In this document: positions 28,121 through 36,543 of the stretch, piece by piece
Position numbering within the stretch: position 1 is the stretch's first letter
Layout: each line of letters begins with the position of its first letter
Assembly: GCF_004116385.1 (NCBI RefSeq)
Contig: NZ_PEIB01000015.1
Location: 53,982 to 117,981, forward strand
Length of the DNA: 64,000 nucleotides
Source: Veronia nyctiphanis
GTDB taxonomy: Bacteria; Pseudomonadota; Gammaproteobacteria; Enterobacterales; Vibrionaceae
Reading direction: 5' to 3'
Made by a program: the position numbers and the translations under genes
The notes under the pieces: model-generated
Told to the model about the DNA's origin: nothing
The model's input: only the letters and a program-made list of their open reading frames with translations
Databases searched by the model: none

Positions 28121-28801
28121 ATGAAAACAGTACACGAAAGCAAATCAAGTTCATCACGATTGAAAAAAGCGGGACTCGTCGTCCTGACAGGAATGTTAGC
28201 TGCCCCAATGGCTAACTCACAGCCCCCTCATTTTCCTGATTTGGTAAATGGAGGAAATCGTTGGCTCATCACTGCTTACAACGATCGCAGCCCAGTTCAC
28301 CAGCAATGGGCGACACAAGGGTTATGCTTTATTCCTATCGGTACAAACGGCACTCATACCAGTTACTACTGGTATTCAGATACGTTCCCAAACTGGAATG
28401 GCTATGCGACGAAAGAGGGTGACTCCGTTTCTATGCACGGTGATTATGCCAGTAATATTGGTCATGACAGCATGACGTGGGACATCGTTACCCGTTCTCC
28501 CAAGATGGAGGGAGCAGGTCATTGGGTCGAGTGGCGCGAGAACAGTGGTTATGGTAATACCATTGGTTGGATAAATGCGAAATTCCGTCAGGTAGGCTAT
28601 TGCACTAAGAGCAAAGAGCTTGTCATACAAATTGCTGAAGGTCAGTTAACCAGTGAAGAGGAAATTACAGCGCAAGCAAAAGAAATCTCTGATGCATACA
28701 GAGATATTGCGTTTCCAACCACACGCAAAGGGAAAGAGATCACGGAGCCAAATGGAGATGGTCTGAAAAATACTATTCGGAGCGTTTTAAAACCTCGTTA
28801 A
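28121..28801 (+). CDS. Secreted hypothetical protein, 226 residues
   Basis: The start at 28121 follows AAGGAGTACAGAA; an in-frame ATG at 28082 does not. A basic N-region (SRLKKAGLVVLTGMLAAPMA) acts as signal peptide. The mature protein is rich in Trp, Tyr and Asn (NRWLITAYNDRSPVHQQWA, TSYYWYSDTFPNWNGY, GAGHWVEWRENSGYGNTIGW), reminiscent of avidin-like or carbohydrate-binding beta sheets. I do not recognise a family. A bidirectional terminator separates it from the convergent GNAT gene. Confidence 0.68.
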   Translation: MKTVHESKSSSSRLKKAGLVVLTGMLAAPMANSQPPHFPDLVNGGNRWLITAYNDRSPVHQQWATQGLCFIPIGTNGTHTSYYWYSDTFPNWNGYATKEGDSVSMHGDYASNIGHDSMTWDIVTRSPKMEGAGHWVEWRENSGYGNTIGWINAKFRQVGYCTKSKELVIQIAEGQLTSEEEITAQAKEISDAYRDIAFPTTRKGKEITEPNGDGLKNTIRSVLKPR

Positions 28802-28839
28802 CTTGTCTGGCCCCTTTTATCTGAGGTAAAACGTTTGAT

Positions 28840-28872
28840 GCACGGAGTGATCACATCCACTCCGTGCTTATT
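28840..28872. terminator. Bidirectional terminator between convergent genes
   Basis: GCACGGAGTG (28840-28849) pairs perfectly with CACTCCGTGC (28858-28867) around an eight-base loop. It lies between the stop at 28801 and the convergent stop at 28879 and has a TTATTT tail on the plus strand. Confidence 0.75.
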
Positions 28873-28878
28873 TACGGG

Positions 28879-29301
28879 TTAATCTTTGATATATGAAAAG
28901 TGGTGGCTGGCGATATTAAAACCTTCCCGCAAATAAAACTTATGCGCAGCGAAACGTTGGACACCAGAATCGAGATGGATTTGACCGCACCCTTTTTCAT
29001 CTGCCAGCGCTTTAAACCAGCTCATCAGAAACGCACCAACACCAGTCGAGCGAAACTCAGGGTTAGTAACAAGATCGTCAATGTAGATGTGTTTTCCCCA
29101 CGCCAGCTTTTCACTTATCACAAACCCCGCGACCGCCAGAACGCCGTGCTTTCCGGAAACATAAACCACCTGATAGCCCTGCTGTTGCTGCCTCTTTATC
29201 TGAGTTTTGAGCGTCTCTATATCGTAAGACGGGCGTAAGCTTAGCAGCACGTTAAGTACGTCTTCATAGTTACCTTCCCAGTCGAGATAATTGACTTCCA
29301 C
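28879..29301 (-). CDS. GNAT-family N-acetyltransferase
   Basis: 140 residues, complete GNAT: HGVLAVAGFVISEKLAWGKH, IYIDDLVTNPEFRSTGVGAF with the RSTGVG cofactor loop, and IHLDSGVQRFAAHKFYLREG as motif B. The pattern (HLDSGVQR.AAHRFY) is that of the common small acetyltransferase group related to aminoglycoside 6'-type enzymes. The actual substrate is unknown. Confidence 0.85.
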   Translation of the reverse strand: MEVNYLDWEGNYEDVLNVLLSLRPSYDIETLKTQIKRQQQQGYQVVYVSGKHGVLAVAGFVISEKLAWGKHIYIDDLVTNPEFRSTGVGAFLMSWFKALADEKGCGQIHLDSGVQRFAAHKFYLREGFNIASHHFSYIKD

Positions 29302-29496
29302 ATTTGCCCCTAGTTTTTCAGCTTGTTGTCAGCTATGAATACTAAAAAAATCATCAAAAAGTCATCGTCTTTGTTACTTCTTTGAGGGGCACACTGCATA
29401 TAAATGATGTTGATATTTTATGATCGTATTTCATCAAGACGAGACCGAAAAAGTAATGTCCTGTGTATTCATTCATCTATACGATGGTTTTTGATT

Positions 29497-29745
29497 TTAT
29501 CGCTGCTTGTATTGTGAGGGGCAGTATCCGCGACTGACGTCTTTGCTTCTCAGTTGCAAATGTTTGGTCTTTCTTCCTGACACGCGTTTACGCCAAAGCT
29601 TAAATGAGGATGGAGTAAGATTTCTGCGCATTAGTGCCTGAACCTGAGGCTCAGTAAGACCAAATTGAAGTGTGATCGCTTCGAAAGGTGTTCTGTCTTC
29701 CCACGCCATTTCAATGATTCTTGACTCTTCGTCTGCTGAGAACAT
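29497..29745 (-). CDS. TIGR03643-family small protein
   Basis: 82 residues that match the conserved TIGR03643/DUF2805 pattern from end to end: RIIEMAWEDRTPFEAITLQF, then GLTEPQVQALMRRNL and FKLWRKRVSGRKTKH. It contains a helix-turn-helix-like segment and a basic C-terminus, so nucleic-acid binding is plausible. The function is not established. It is monocistronic. Confidence 0.85.
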   Translation of the reverse strand: MFSADEESRIIEMAWEDRTPFEAITLQFGLTEPQVQALMRRNLTPSSFKLWRKRVSGRKTKHLQLRSKDVSRGYCPSQYKQR

Positions 29746-30053
29746 ATTTCTCTATTCCTGTTTTGATTTAGTTTGTTGCGAATTATTTACGGGTAACGAC
29801 AGGCTTTGGATGACATAGAGAAACTGCAGAGTTTGGGGGAAATTTCAAAGAGTGGTGGAAGAGGGGGTGACTCTGCTGGAAACACATAACTTGCGCGACA
29901 GCTGTTATCTTGGGTGATGTTCTCAGCTCGCGTCGCTAAGGATAGAATCAGTTAAACCCGAGAAGAATTCATACCGATTTATGGTTTGTCAGAGGCAATG
30001 ACTGAGATTTTTATGTTCAAGCATGGCTTTGGACAAAAGCTACGGGAAAGTAT
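29746..30053. other. Intergenic region without recognised genes
   Basis: About 310 bases between two minus-strand genes. I see no coding frame, strong hairpin or repeat. Confidence 0.35.
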
Positions 30054-30973
30054 TTACTCTATCGAGTTCGCTGCACGACTGATAGCCTTAACAGGTGGTA
30101 GCCAATTTTCTTTTAGGTAATCACTGAATGTCCTTGCCAATGGGCTCTTGCGCAGCTGAGGCTGGTAAAGCAACCACAAAGACCACTGTGGTAAGGATGT
30201 TTCGGTTTTTTGGCTTCCCAGTAATGGGTTACTTCGAACAACAAAGTCCGGTACCAGGCCGATACCATTTCCTGCGCTTATCAACTGCATGACACTCAGG
30301 TAACTGTCGGTTGCGATGCGTGATCGACATGTCGCTTTTTCGGCACCATTCCATCGCTCTGACGGCAGCCCTTGATGCTGCTCATTTAGCCTTACCCAAG
30401 GTAACCCAGTTATTTCTTGCCGGGATGATGGGTAGGTGAGCACAAACTCAAAATTCTGTAGGCGAATACCAATCAAACTGTCGTCTGGGTTGTTAGTCGC
30501 TCTTATTGCGATATCAACACCGTCAGGCCCGAATCGTGCAAGTGACGGACTGGCTCGATGGTAAATTGAGTGTCGGGGTGCTGTTCCTGAAAATATCGGA
30601 TCAAGGTTGATAGTCGTGGCATTGAAATGTCACAGCAGCTCAATGTGAGTCTGCCCGACAACACGCTCTCTTTTTCTTTTAACCATTGATGAATATTGCC
30701 CGCACCTTCCGCCATACCATTGACCAGTTGCTTAAGTTCGCTGCCTTCGCGGGTGAGCCGATAGCCGTTCGATGTTCTCTCTACCAGCATGACGCCAGAC
30801 TGTTTTTCTAAATCCTGTAATCGGCGGGATACGGTTGAGTTATCAACGTCTAAGTGTCGGGCTGCACTGTTTATTGAGCCAGTTTGAGCAAAAGCATGGA
30901 ATACCTTTAAATCATTCCAGCTGAGCTGAGGCTTTGAATTACTTGTGGTGGTAATTGTCATTCCGCCCTCCAT
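30054..30973 (-). pseudogene. LysR-family transcriptional regulator, frameshifted
   Basis: The first frame has the LysR winged helix (LSWNDLKVFHAFAQTGSINS, AARHLDVDNSTVSRRLQDLE) and the start of the co-inducer domain. Near 30541 the frame shifts: HLHDSGLTVLISQ stops, while the next frame reads ARFGPDGVDIAIRATNNPDD and continues to the normal C-terminus (SAGNGIGLVPDFVVRSN). One added base (CAC-TTG from CACCTTG) restores the protein. It is divergent from the GST/VOC pair at 31144, with a perfect palindrome between, and probably controlled them. Confidence 0.82.
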
Positions 30974-31044
30974 GACTATTCAACGCTATCGTGGGAGCTT
31001 AGGGTGAGTGAGACAATCCTCCCTTAGTATGAAGCTTGATCCGA

Positions 31045-31060
31045 GATGCAAATTTGCATC
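31045..31060. promoter_or_regulatory. Perfect 16-base palindrome, likely LysR-family operator
   Basis: GATGCAAATTTGCATC is an exact inverted repeat in the divergent region between the LysR-type gene and the glutathione transferase gene. LysR regulators typically bind T-N11-A interrupted dyads in such positions; both strands here fit. The link to this regulator is inferred from position. Confidence 0.6.
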
Positions 31061-31143
31061 AGTCACCAGCGTGTTTGAGGGCTGTTATGGTGAGTTGTTC
31101 TGCCTAAAGTGAGTTGACCGATTGCGAACAAGGAGCGGTAACG

Positions 31144-31740
31144 ATGAAGCTTTACGATCTGGAACTGTCAGGAAATTGTTATAAAGTCAGGCTGTTTTGT
31201 GCTCTTAACAACATCCCCCTGGACATTGTGCCCGTCGATTATCTTGCAGGCGAGCACAAAGGTAGCGAGTATCTTGCGATTAATCCTTTAGGGCAACTCC
31301 CGTCGCTAGATGACAACGGACTGATCATCAGAGACTCGCAAGCGATTTTGGTGTATCTCGCGGTCAAATATGACCTGATCAACTGGTGGCCGCATGGCGC
31401 TATCGGTCAGGCGCTAATCATGCAGTGGCTATCTTTTTCTGCCAACGAAATTGCACGTGGCCCTAATGATGCCCGCTTGCATGATCTGTTTGAAGTGCCG
31501 TTGGATGTTGCTGAGGCAAGGGACAAAGCGCGGGCTGTCCTCGATGTTACTGAAGCCACCTTGCAGGACAGTAATTGGCTGGTGGGTGATAAAGTGACAT
31601 TGGCGGATATTGCCTGTTTCCCCTATATCGCATTGGCTCATCAAGGAGGTGTTGCGCTTGATGCATACCCTAAAACTCGAGCTTGGTGTGAACGGATAAA
31701 GATGTTGAATGGCTTTATCACCATGCCGGGGATTGAGTAA
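31144..31740 (+). CDS. Glutathione S-transferase family protein
   Basis: The ATG at 31144 follows AAGGAGCGGTAACG. About 198 residues: the thioredoxin-fold half begins MKLYDLELSGNCYKVRLFCA, and GQLPSLDDNGLIIRDSQAIL contains the cis-Pro and the D-S pair that binds the gamma-glutamyl group. The C-terminal helical half has WLVGDKVTLADIACFPYIAL, the N-capping box of the family. The catalytic residue is likely the Ser or Asn in SGN. It forms a two-gene operon with the VOC protein at 31746 and is divergent from the LysR regulator. Confidence 0.9.
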   Translation: MKLYDLELSGNCYKVRLFCALNNIPLDIVPVDYLAGEHKGSEYLAINPLGQLPSLDDNGLIIRDSQAILVYLAVKYDLINWWPHGAIGQALIMQWLSFSANEIARGPNDARLHDLFEVPLDVAEARDKARAVLDVTEATLQDSNWLVGDKVTLADIACFPYIALAHQGGVALDAYPKTRAWCERIKMLNGFITMPGIE

Positions 31741-31745
31741 TCACC

Positions 31746-32147
31746 ATGAGTTTTGTGATTAAAGGATACGAGCATGTCGGTATAAGGGTCAGTGACCGAG
31801 CAGAAGCACTCACCTTTTATGCCAAGCTCGGTTTTAGGCTGGATGTGGAACTACCTGAACATCAAGCCGTTGAATTGGTGAGTGAGAAAGGCGTGATGCT
31901 TAACCTGATATTCAACGCACAGCCTAATTCACCAAAGCAGTTCAACATATTGCAAGACAACAAGGTTAAGCTGCCGGGTATTACGCACGTCGCTTTCATC
32001 ATTGATTCAATGGCGGCCTTTGAAAGGGGTTGTCGTGATGCATCGATAACAATTACCGAAGGACCAATTAAAATTGGCGGTCGACGTTTGGCATGTTTTA
32101 TCCGTGATCCTGATGGCAACGTATTAGAGTTTAATCAGTATCTATAA
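31746..32147 (+). CDS. VOC-family (glyoxalase/bleomycin-resistance) protein
   Basis: 133 residues beginning YEHVGIRVSDRAEALTFYAK (first metal-ligand His) and ending LACFIRDPDGNVLEFNQYL, with the D-P-D-G-N-V-L-E-F glyoxalase I signature. GITHVAFIIDSMAAF is the second module. The ATG follows the GST stop by five bases. Pairing of a GST with a glyoxalase-like protein suggests glutathione-dependent detoxification of an electrophile. Confidence 0.88.
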   Translation: MSFVIKGYEHVGIRVSDRAEALTFYAKLGFRLDVELPEHQAVELVSEKGVMLNLIFNAQPNSPKQFNILQDNKVKLPGITHVAFIIDSMAAFERGCRDASITITEGPIKIGGRRLACFIRDPDGNVLEFNQYL

Positions 32148-32149
32148 AA

Positions 32150-32171
32150 AAGCCCCGTCAACGCGGGGCTT
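32150..32171. terminator. Bidirectional terminator
   Basis: AAGCCCCG (32150-32157) pairs with CGGGGCTT (32164-32171). On the minus strand the hairpin is followed by TTTTTTATAG, a strong terminator for the endonuclease gene ending at 32200; it also ends the GST operon on the plus strand. Confidence 0.85.
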
Positions 32172-32199
32172 CAAGGTTAGTTATCAGTCAACAAGCGTC

Positions 32200-33575
32200 T
32201 TATTTGAGGCTGGTTTCAATCCAGACCATACGGTGATCAGACGATACGTCTTTACCATTACCGTATTTTCCAACTGCTTTGTCATTTACTAAGCCACGAC
32301 CGTTTTCACCGACTGCAGGCCAGAAGACGCCAGAGTCTTTTACATCCAGTTTTTTGGAAGGGATGACATGGTCGACGCGGAGGCCAAAAGTACTGGTGAT
32401 GCGCTCAGCGTAAGGGTTATCTGTTCGACATTCTTTGCCAGAGTAACATTGCTTCCGCCAAGACTGGTTGGTACGAAGTCACCTGTTGTTGCTGTCTGAT
32501 TAACACTAGGGTGCGACAACAGCGCGCCAATCGTTTTTGTGAATCCGTCACCGGCATCTGGGTCGGCATTGAGATCACCCATGATGACGAAATCGGCATC
32601 TGCATTCAGACCGCCTTTTACACCTTTGTCGTCATAGAAATAGGATTTGCCGCTGATGTAATCATTCCAAAACTGAATTTCGTCGCGATTACGTAGCTTA
32701 TTGTTGATGGTGACGGTATCGAAAACGGGTGGGGTAGGGTGTGACATCAATAAATGCACAGACCGCACGCCGTCATTAGTTTCAATGAGAACTGGCACAT
32801 CAACATGGTTTTTCGATGACAGGCGAACCTGCTGCCATTCATCATCACTGTACCAGTTGTCACCGCACTTCATGCCTGACGGAATAGAGTGTCTCTCGCT
32901 GTCACACTTAGTGATGGTTGGGTTCTCTGCGCCCGGCAAATCTTTCCATTTGAAGTTCTGGAAGGTGCGGATGTTCTGACGGTCAATTTCAAACTGAGAG
33001 AGAACAGCAAAGGCATATTGACCATGATAGAAGCCAAAGCCCCATGCATCGCCCGGTAAAGCGACCTTACCATTGTTGTCCAAATCTAAGTCGCTAAGCA
33101 GGCCTGTGTTGGTAGAAAAACTTTCACCAAATGGGTAAGCGATAGGTGCGAGGCGTTCACCGCCCAGCAAGCCGTCACTTTGTTGGCCTACCGAGAGATA
33201 GTTTTTCTGGAAATCGCGCAGCGCCGAAAGGTCATCACCCGTTCCGTCATTGTTGAACTCACTCATCATGAGTACATGTGGGCGCGTTGCCTGAATGGTT
33301 GCGGCAACATTTCGGATTTGAATGATTTTTTCCGCCCGCACCTTGTTTTCGCCCGACAATACTCCTTGCGTGAAGGCATGAATCAACTGTTGTTGCTGAA
33401 GCGGCGTTGTGTTCATTTCTTCAGCCAGTTGAGTAAACGTGCTGCGATCAAAAGAGAGATTGTAGGCTGCGATTTTAAATGTTGGTTCGACAGCCTTGCG
33501 GGTGTCTGAATTGGCACAGCCAGCGAGTAGGCTTGCTCCCATCATCAAAGCGAGAGCATGTTTCTTGAGTTTCAT
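32200..33575 (-). pseudogene. Endonuclease/exonuclease/phosphatase-family lipoprotein, frameshifted near C-terminus
   Basis: The start at 33575 (MKLKKHALALMMGASLLAGC) gives a lipoprotein signal with lipobox LLAGC. The body has the EEP fold: FKIAAYNLSF, HVLMMSEFNNDG with the catalytic Glu, VIMGDLNADPDAGDG with the D-x-N pair, and DVSSDHRMVW with the final D-H once the frame is corrected. At about 32452 (GGAAGCAATG) the frame changes; adding one base gives QCYSGKECRTDNPYAERITS and then the proper end at 32200. Uncorrected it would run to 32340 with a foreign tail. It is an exported nuclease or phosphodiesterase. Confidence 0.82.
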
Positions 33576-33878
33576 CGTTATCACTCATCTTTATTGGAGA
33601 AGTCACAAATTGTGATGGTTCGAGATTGTAAAGAAATGACAATCCGCTGTGATTTTTGTGTATGACCTCTTTTGCACAGATCACAAACTCTCTAATTGAG
33701 ATCAGTATCAAACCTTGTTGTTTAGATCTTTTCTGATCTCGGTCAGTCGATCACTTTCAACGTAAAACCCTCCCAACGCATCAACTTCTTTAGCTGCTCA
33801 ATTTGCCCTTTCCTCATCGATTGAGATTTTTCTCTCTTTTTTACCTCCCATAAATCAATACCTTAAAATCCAAATTAA
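33576..33878. other. Intergenic region between the endonuclease gene and the suyAB operator
   Basis: About 300 bases with no protein-coding frame that I can support. Several ATC/GATC-rich short repeats (TGATCTCGGTCAGTCGATCA at 33733-33752) are present, but none is a convincing operator. The regulatory elements of suyAB follow immediately to the right. Confidence 0.35.
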
Positions 33879-33899
33879 GTCTTATATAAGATATAAGAC
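33879..33899. promoter_or_regulatory. Perfect 9+9 inverted repeat upstream of suyAB
   Basis: GTCTTATAT (33879-33887), AAG spacer, ATATAAGAC (33891-33899). It is an exact dyad just upstream of the predicted promoter and eight bases from a second, shorter dyad. The arms contain CTTATA, resembling half-sites of HutC/UTRA-type GntR operators, and a regulator of this type is encoded at 36335. That it binds here is inference. Confidence 0.6.
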
Positions 33900-33906
33900 A
33901 AAAGAC

Positions 33907-33938
33907 ATCTTGTATAAGATCTGTTCGATCGCTAGGCT
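33907..33938 (+). promoter_or_regulatory. Predicted sigma-70 promoter of suyAB overlapped by a second dyad
   Basis: A TTGTAT box (33910-33915) and a TAGGCT box (33933-33938) are separated by exactly 17 bases. The near-palindrome ATCTTGTATAAGAT (33907-33920) covers the -35 box, an arrangement suited to repression. The start codon of suyA lies about 80 bases downstream. Confidence 0.55.
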
Positions 33939-34021
33939 AAATACAGATTGAGGTTTTGCACACTGAAACCGAAATACATTCAAACGAAGTACATGCAGAC
34001 TAAGAGCGATTGGGAGGAGAA

Positions 34022-34309
34022 ATGAGCGAGACACATTTTTTGATCCACGATGACGGTGACTCTGTTGGCGTTGTGGTTGTTGAGACAGTGAAAGCGGGTA
34101 TGGAGGTGTGTGGATACACCATGGATACCCACGAGAAAGTGACCATGACAGCGCAAAATGACATTCCGCTGGGCCACAAAATCGCATTGGGCGATATGGA
34201 CATCGGTGACACAGTGATGAAATACGGTGTCGATATGGGCAAGGTGGTTGAGGCGATCCCTCAGGGTGGTCATGCTCACGTTCACAACATCAAAACCAAA
34301 CGCTGGTAA
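34022..34309 (+). CDS. suyA: (2R)-sulfolactate sulfo-lyase small subunit SuyA
   Basis: 95 residues from the ATG at 34022, preceded by GGGAGGAG. This is a stand-alone SAF domain of the UxaA/GarD type: [20 protein letters not shown] at the N-terminus, [20 protein letters not shown] in the middle and [20 protein letters not shown] at the end, with the HAHVHN metal/substrate motif. Together with SuyB it cleaves sulfolactate to pyruvate and sulfite. Altronate or galactarate dehydratase small domains are alternatives, but the partner gene and the hps cluster favour SuyA. Confidence 0.88.
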   Translation: MSETHFLIHDDGDSVGVVVVETVKAGMEVCGYTMDTHEKVTMTAQNDIPLGHKIALGDMDIGDTVMKYGVDMGKVVEAIPQGGHAHVHNIKTKRW

Positions 34310-34326
34310 CCAAAGGAGACAAGACA

Positions 34327-35493
34327 ATGGAACGTACAACATTTATGGGTTACCGCAGAGATAACGGCCGTGTCGGTGTCCGCAATCATGTCCTTATTCT
34401 GCCATTGGATGATATTTCAAATGCAGCCTGTGAGGCGGTATCGAACAACATTAAAGGCACGATTGCCATTCCGCACTCATATGGACGTTTGCAGTTTGGT
34501 GCTGACCTTGAACTCCATTTCCGCACCATTATCGGCACCGGTGCGAACCCCAATGTTGCTGCTGTTGTGGTGATCGGTATTGAACCGGGTTGGACGCAGA
34601 AAGTCGTAGAAGGGATTGCACAAACGGGCAAGCCTGTTGCCGGATTCTCGATTGAGCAGAACGGTGATATTAATACCGTGGCGGCGGCCTCACGAAAAGC
34701 CAAAGAATTTGTTCACTACGCGACGGGATTGAGCCGCGAAGAATGCCCGCTGAGTGATTTGTGGGTGGCGGTAAAATGCGGTGAATCTGATACCACATCA
34801 GGTTTGTCTGCCAACCCGACTGTCGGTAACTTCATCGATAAAATGGATGCTATCGGCGCGACTACCTGTTTTGGTGAAACCTCTGAAATTACGGGTGCTG
34901 AGCACATTGTAAAAGGCAGAGCAGCATCGCCGGAGGCAGCAGATAAATTCATGAGTACTTGGTCTTCCTATAACGATTTTATTCTCGCCGAGAAAACCAA
35001 TGACCTGTCAGATTCACAACCGACCAAAGGCAACATCGAAGGTGGATTAACGACCATCGAAGAAAAAGCGCTTGGCAATGTGCAGAAGATTGGTAAGAAA
35101 ACCCAATATGTCGATGTCCTTGAGCCAGCTGAAGCGCCGGCAAAAGGCCCGGGTCTCTACTTTATGGATACCTCGTCAGCGGCGGCCGAGTGTAACACCC
35201 TTCAGGCAGCAGCAGGCTATGCGGTTCACCTGTTCCCGACAGGCCAAGGCAACGTGATTGGTAACCCGATCATGCCTGTTTTGAAAATTACCGGAAACCC
35301 AAGAACTGTGCGTACCATGAGCGAACATATCGATCATGATGTTTCAGCCATCCTTCGTCATGAGATGACTCTGGATCAGGCGGGCGATCTCTTAATTGAT
35401 ATGGTGATAGATACTGCGAATGGTCGTCACACCTGCGCTGAAGTGCTCGGTCACGTCGAGTTCTCTCTGACTAAGCTTTACCGAAGTGCTTAA
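34327..35493 (+). CDS. suyB: (2R)-sulfolactate sulfo-lyase large subunit SuyB
   Basis: 388 residues starting 17 bases after suyA behind AAAGGAG. The sequence follows SuyB closely: [79 protein letters not shown] and [18 protein letters not shown]. It is an iron-dependent UxaA/GarD-fold lyase that releases sulfite from (2R)-sulfolactate in the cytoplasm. No sulfite exporter or sulfite dehydrogenase is encoded nearby, so sulfite is either assimilated or handled by genes elsewhere. A terminator follows at 35524. Confidence 0.92.
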   Translation: MERTTFMGYRRDNGRVGVRNHVLILPLDDISNAACEAVSNNIKGTIAIPHSYGRLQFGADLELHFRTIIGTGANPNVAAVVVIGIEPGWTQKVVEGIAQTGKPVAGFSIEQNGDINTVAAASRKAKEFVHYATGLSREECPLSDLWVAVKCGESDTTSGLSANPTVGNFIDKMDAIGATTCFGETSEITGAEHIVKGRAASPEAADKFMSTWSSYNDFILAEKTNDLSDSQPTKGNIEGGLTTIEEKALGNVQKIGKKTQYVDVLEPAEAPAKGPGLYFMDTSSAAAECNTLQAAAGYAVHLFPTGQGNVIGNPIMPVLKITGNPRTVRTMSEHIDHDVSAILRHEMTLDQAGDLLIDMVIDTANGRHTCAEVLGHVEFSLTKLYRSA

Positions 35494-35523
35494 CACGTAA
35501 AAACCTTTCCCTATTATGTGTTT

Positions 35524-35560
35524 GCTGCAGCCATCCTGCCCTTGGAGCTGCAGCTTTTTT
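35524..35560 (+). terminator. Terminator of suyAB
   Basis: GCTGCAG (35524-35530) pairs with CTGCAGC (35548-35554), followed by six T residues. Confidence 0.75.
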
Positions 35561-35615
35561 GTGTTTAAGGGAAAGTTCTGAGACTGTGCGTCGTTATTTC
35601 ACATGGCGCGACGGT

Positions 35616-36335
35616 TTAGGTCAGCTCGTTGAGGTAGTGGTACTGATCGGTGTGACAGCGAGTTTGGCGCATCTCTACAGCTCGACCATCAAGCGAGTAA
35701 GCGACACGTAATGCTTGCAGTATAGGTGTTCCGACTTCCACCCCCAGAGTCTGATGGTCGCTTGCCGATGCCGATTCCGCAGTCAGCTTTTCGGAGACTT
35801 TTACGATCGATACGCCCAAATCCTGTTGGTAGTAACTGTAGAGAATATTGGGAAGATCGCTCGGGACTTCAGCGTTGTCAAAAAGCCCGTCGGGCAGACT
35901 GACGACTTCATTAATCACAGGTTGGCCACCAAGCCAGCGAACCCGATGGATGCGCACCACTTTATCGCTATTTTTAAGGCCGAGAGAACGCGCCTCAAGG
36001 GGCGTCGCTTTTTTCCGCACGATACTTTCCAGTTTGCTATCGGGGAGATGACGGTTTCCGTCGTTATCGACAAATCGGAAGAAGTGGTAGAGCGGCTGTT
36101 CTTGGGTGTGTTCGGCGACATAGGTGCCTTTTCCCTGTCGTCTGATTACCAGTTTCTCGGCCGCCATTTCATCCAATGCCTTACGTACTGTCCCCTGACT
36201 GACTGATAACTCATCCGCGAGTTGAAACTCGCTGGGTAACGCCATTCCGGGCGTCCAGACTTTATCAATCAATCGCTGGGTAAGAAGTTCTTTGACTTGT
36301 GCGTATAGCGGCATGAAATGGGTGGGTTTAGACAT
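35616..36335 (-). CDS. GntR-family regulator, HutC/UTRA subfamily, probable controller of the sulfonate cluster
   Basis: About 240 residues from the ATG at 36335 behind TAAGGA. The N-terminal winged HTH reads PSEFQLADELSVSQGTVRKA and LVIRRQGKGTYVAEH, and the UTRA ligand domain reads VVRIHRVRWLGGQPVINEVV and then PILQALRVAYSLDGRAVEMR. The gene is convergent with suyAB and on the same strand as the dehydrogenase/TRAP operon. Its effector is presumably DHPS, sulfolactate or a related sulfonate, and its targets likely include the dyads at 33879-33920. Confidence 0.85.
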   Translation of the reverse strand: MSKPTHFMPLYAQVKELLTQRLIDKVWTPGMALPSEFQLADELSVSQGTVRKALDEMAAEKLVIRRQGKGTYVAEHTQEQPLYHFFRFVDNDGNRHLPDSKLESIVRKKATPLEARSLGLKNSDKVVRIHRVRWLGGQPVINEVVSLPDGLFDNAEVPSDLPNILYSYYQQDLGVSIVKVSEKLTAESASASDHQTLGVEVGTPILQALRVAYSLDGRAVEMRQTRCHTDQYHYLNELT

Positions 36336-36484
36336 ACAATCCTTACTCAAAAAACGTATTCACTCTGATGTTATCAAAGCTACAAAATGATGGTGGAGGG
36401 GAGTTGACTGAGCCTGCTCTGCATCACATTAAATTTATCATTAATCAAGACTTTTCTCCGTGAGAGGACACGTTTCTTAATATG

Positions 36485-36518
36485 AAAAAGGAGCATCAAT
36501 ATATGGTGGCTCCTTTTA
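36485..36518. terminator. Bidirectional terminator of the hps-type operon
   Basis: AAAAGGAGC (36486-36494) pairs with GCTCCTTTT (36509-36517). On the minus strand it sits 26 bases beyond the alcohol dehydrogenase stop and ends in a T run. Confidence 0.8.
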
Positions 36519-36543
36519 CGCTCTTCTTTCCTCACGGAACGGC

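Noticed and set aside
9000..32000. A chromosomal (super)integron cassette array
   Set aside because: Gene content fits, but I could not find spaced attC-like repeats or an integrase. A lone GCCTAAC at 5236 has no matching partner.
33600..33690. CRP binding sites before the suyAB region
   Set aside because: Only half-sites (TGTGA or TCACA) occur, without a correctly spaced partner.
34010..34309. Altronate or galactarate dehydratase subunits for the 34022-35493 pair
   Set aside because: The split SAF/large-subunit arrangement and conserved blocks of the large subunit match SuyAB, and the neighbours are sulfonate-type genes.
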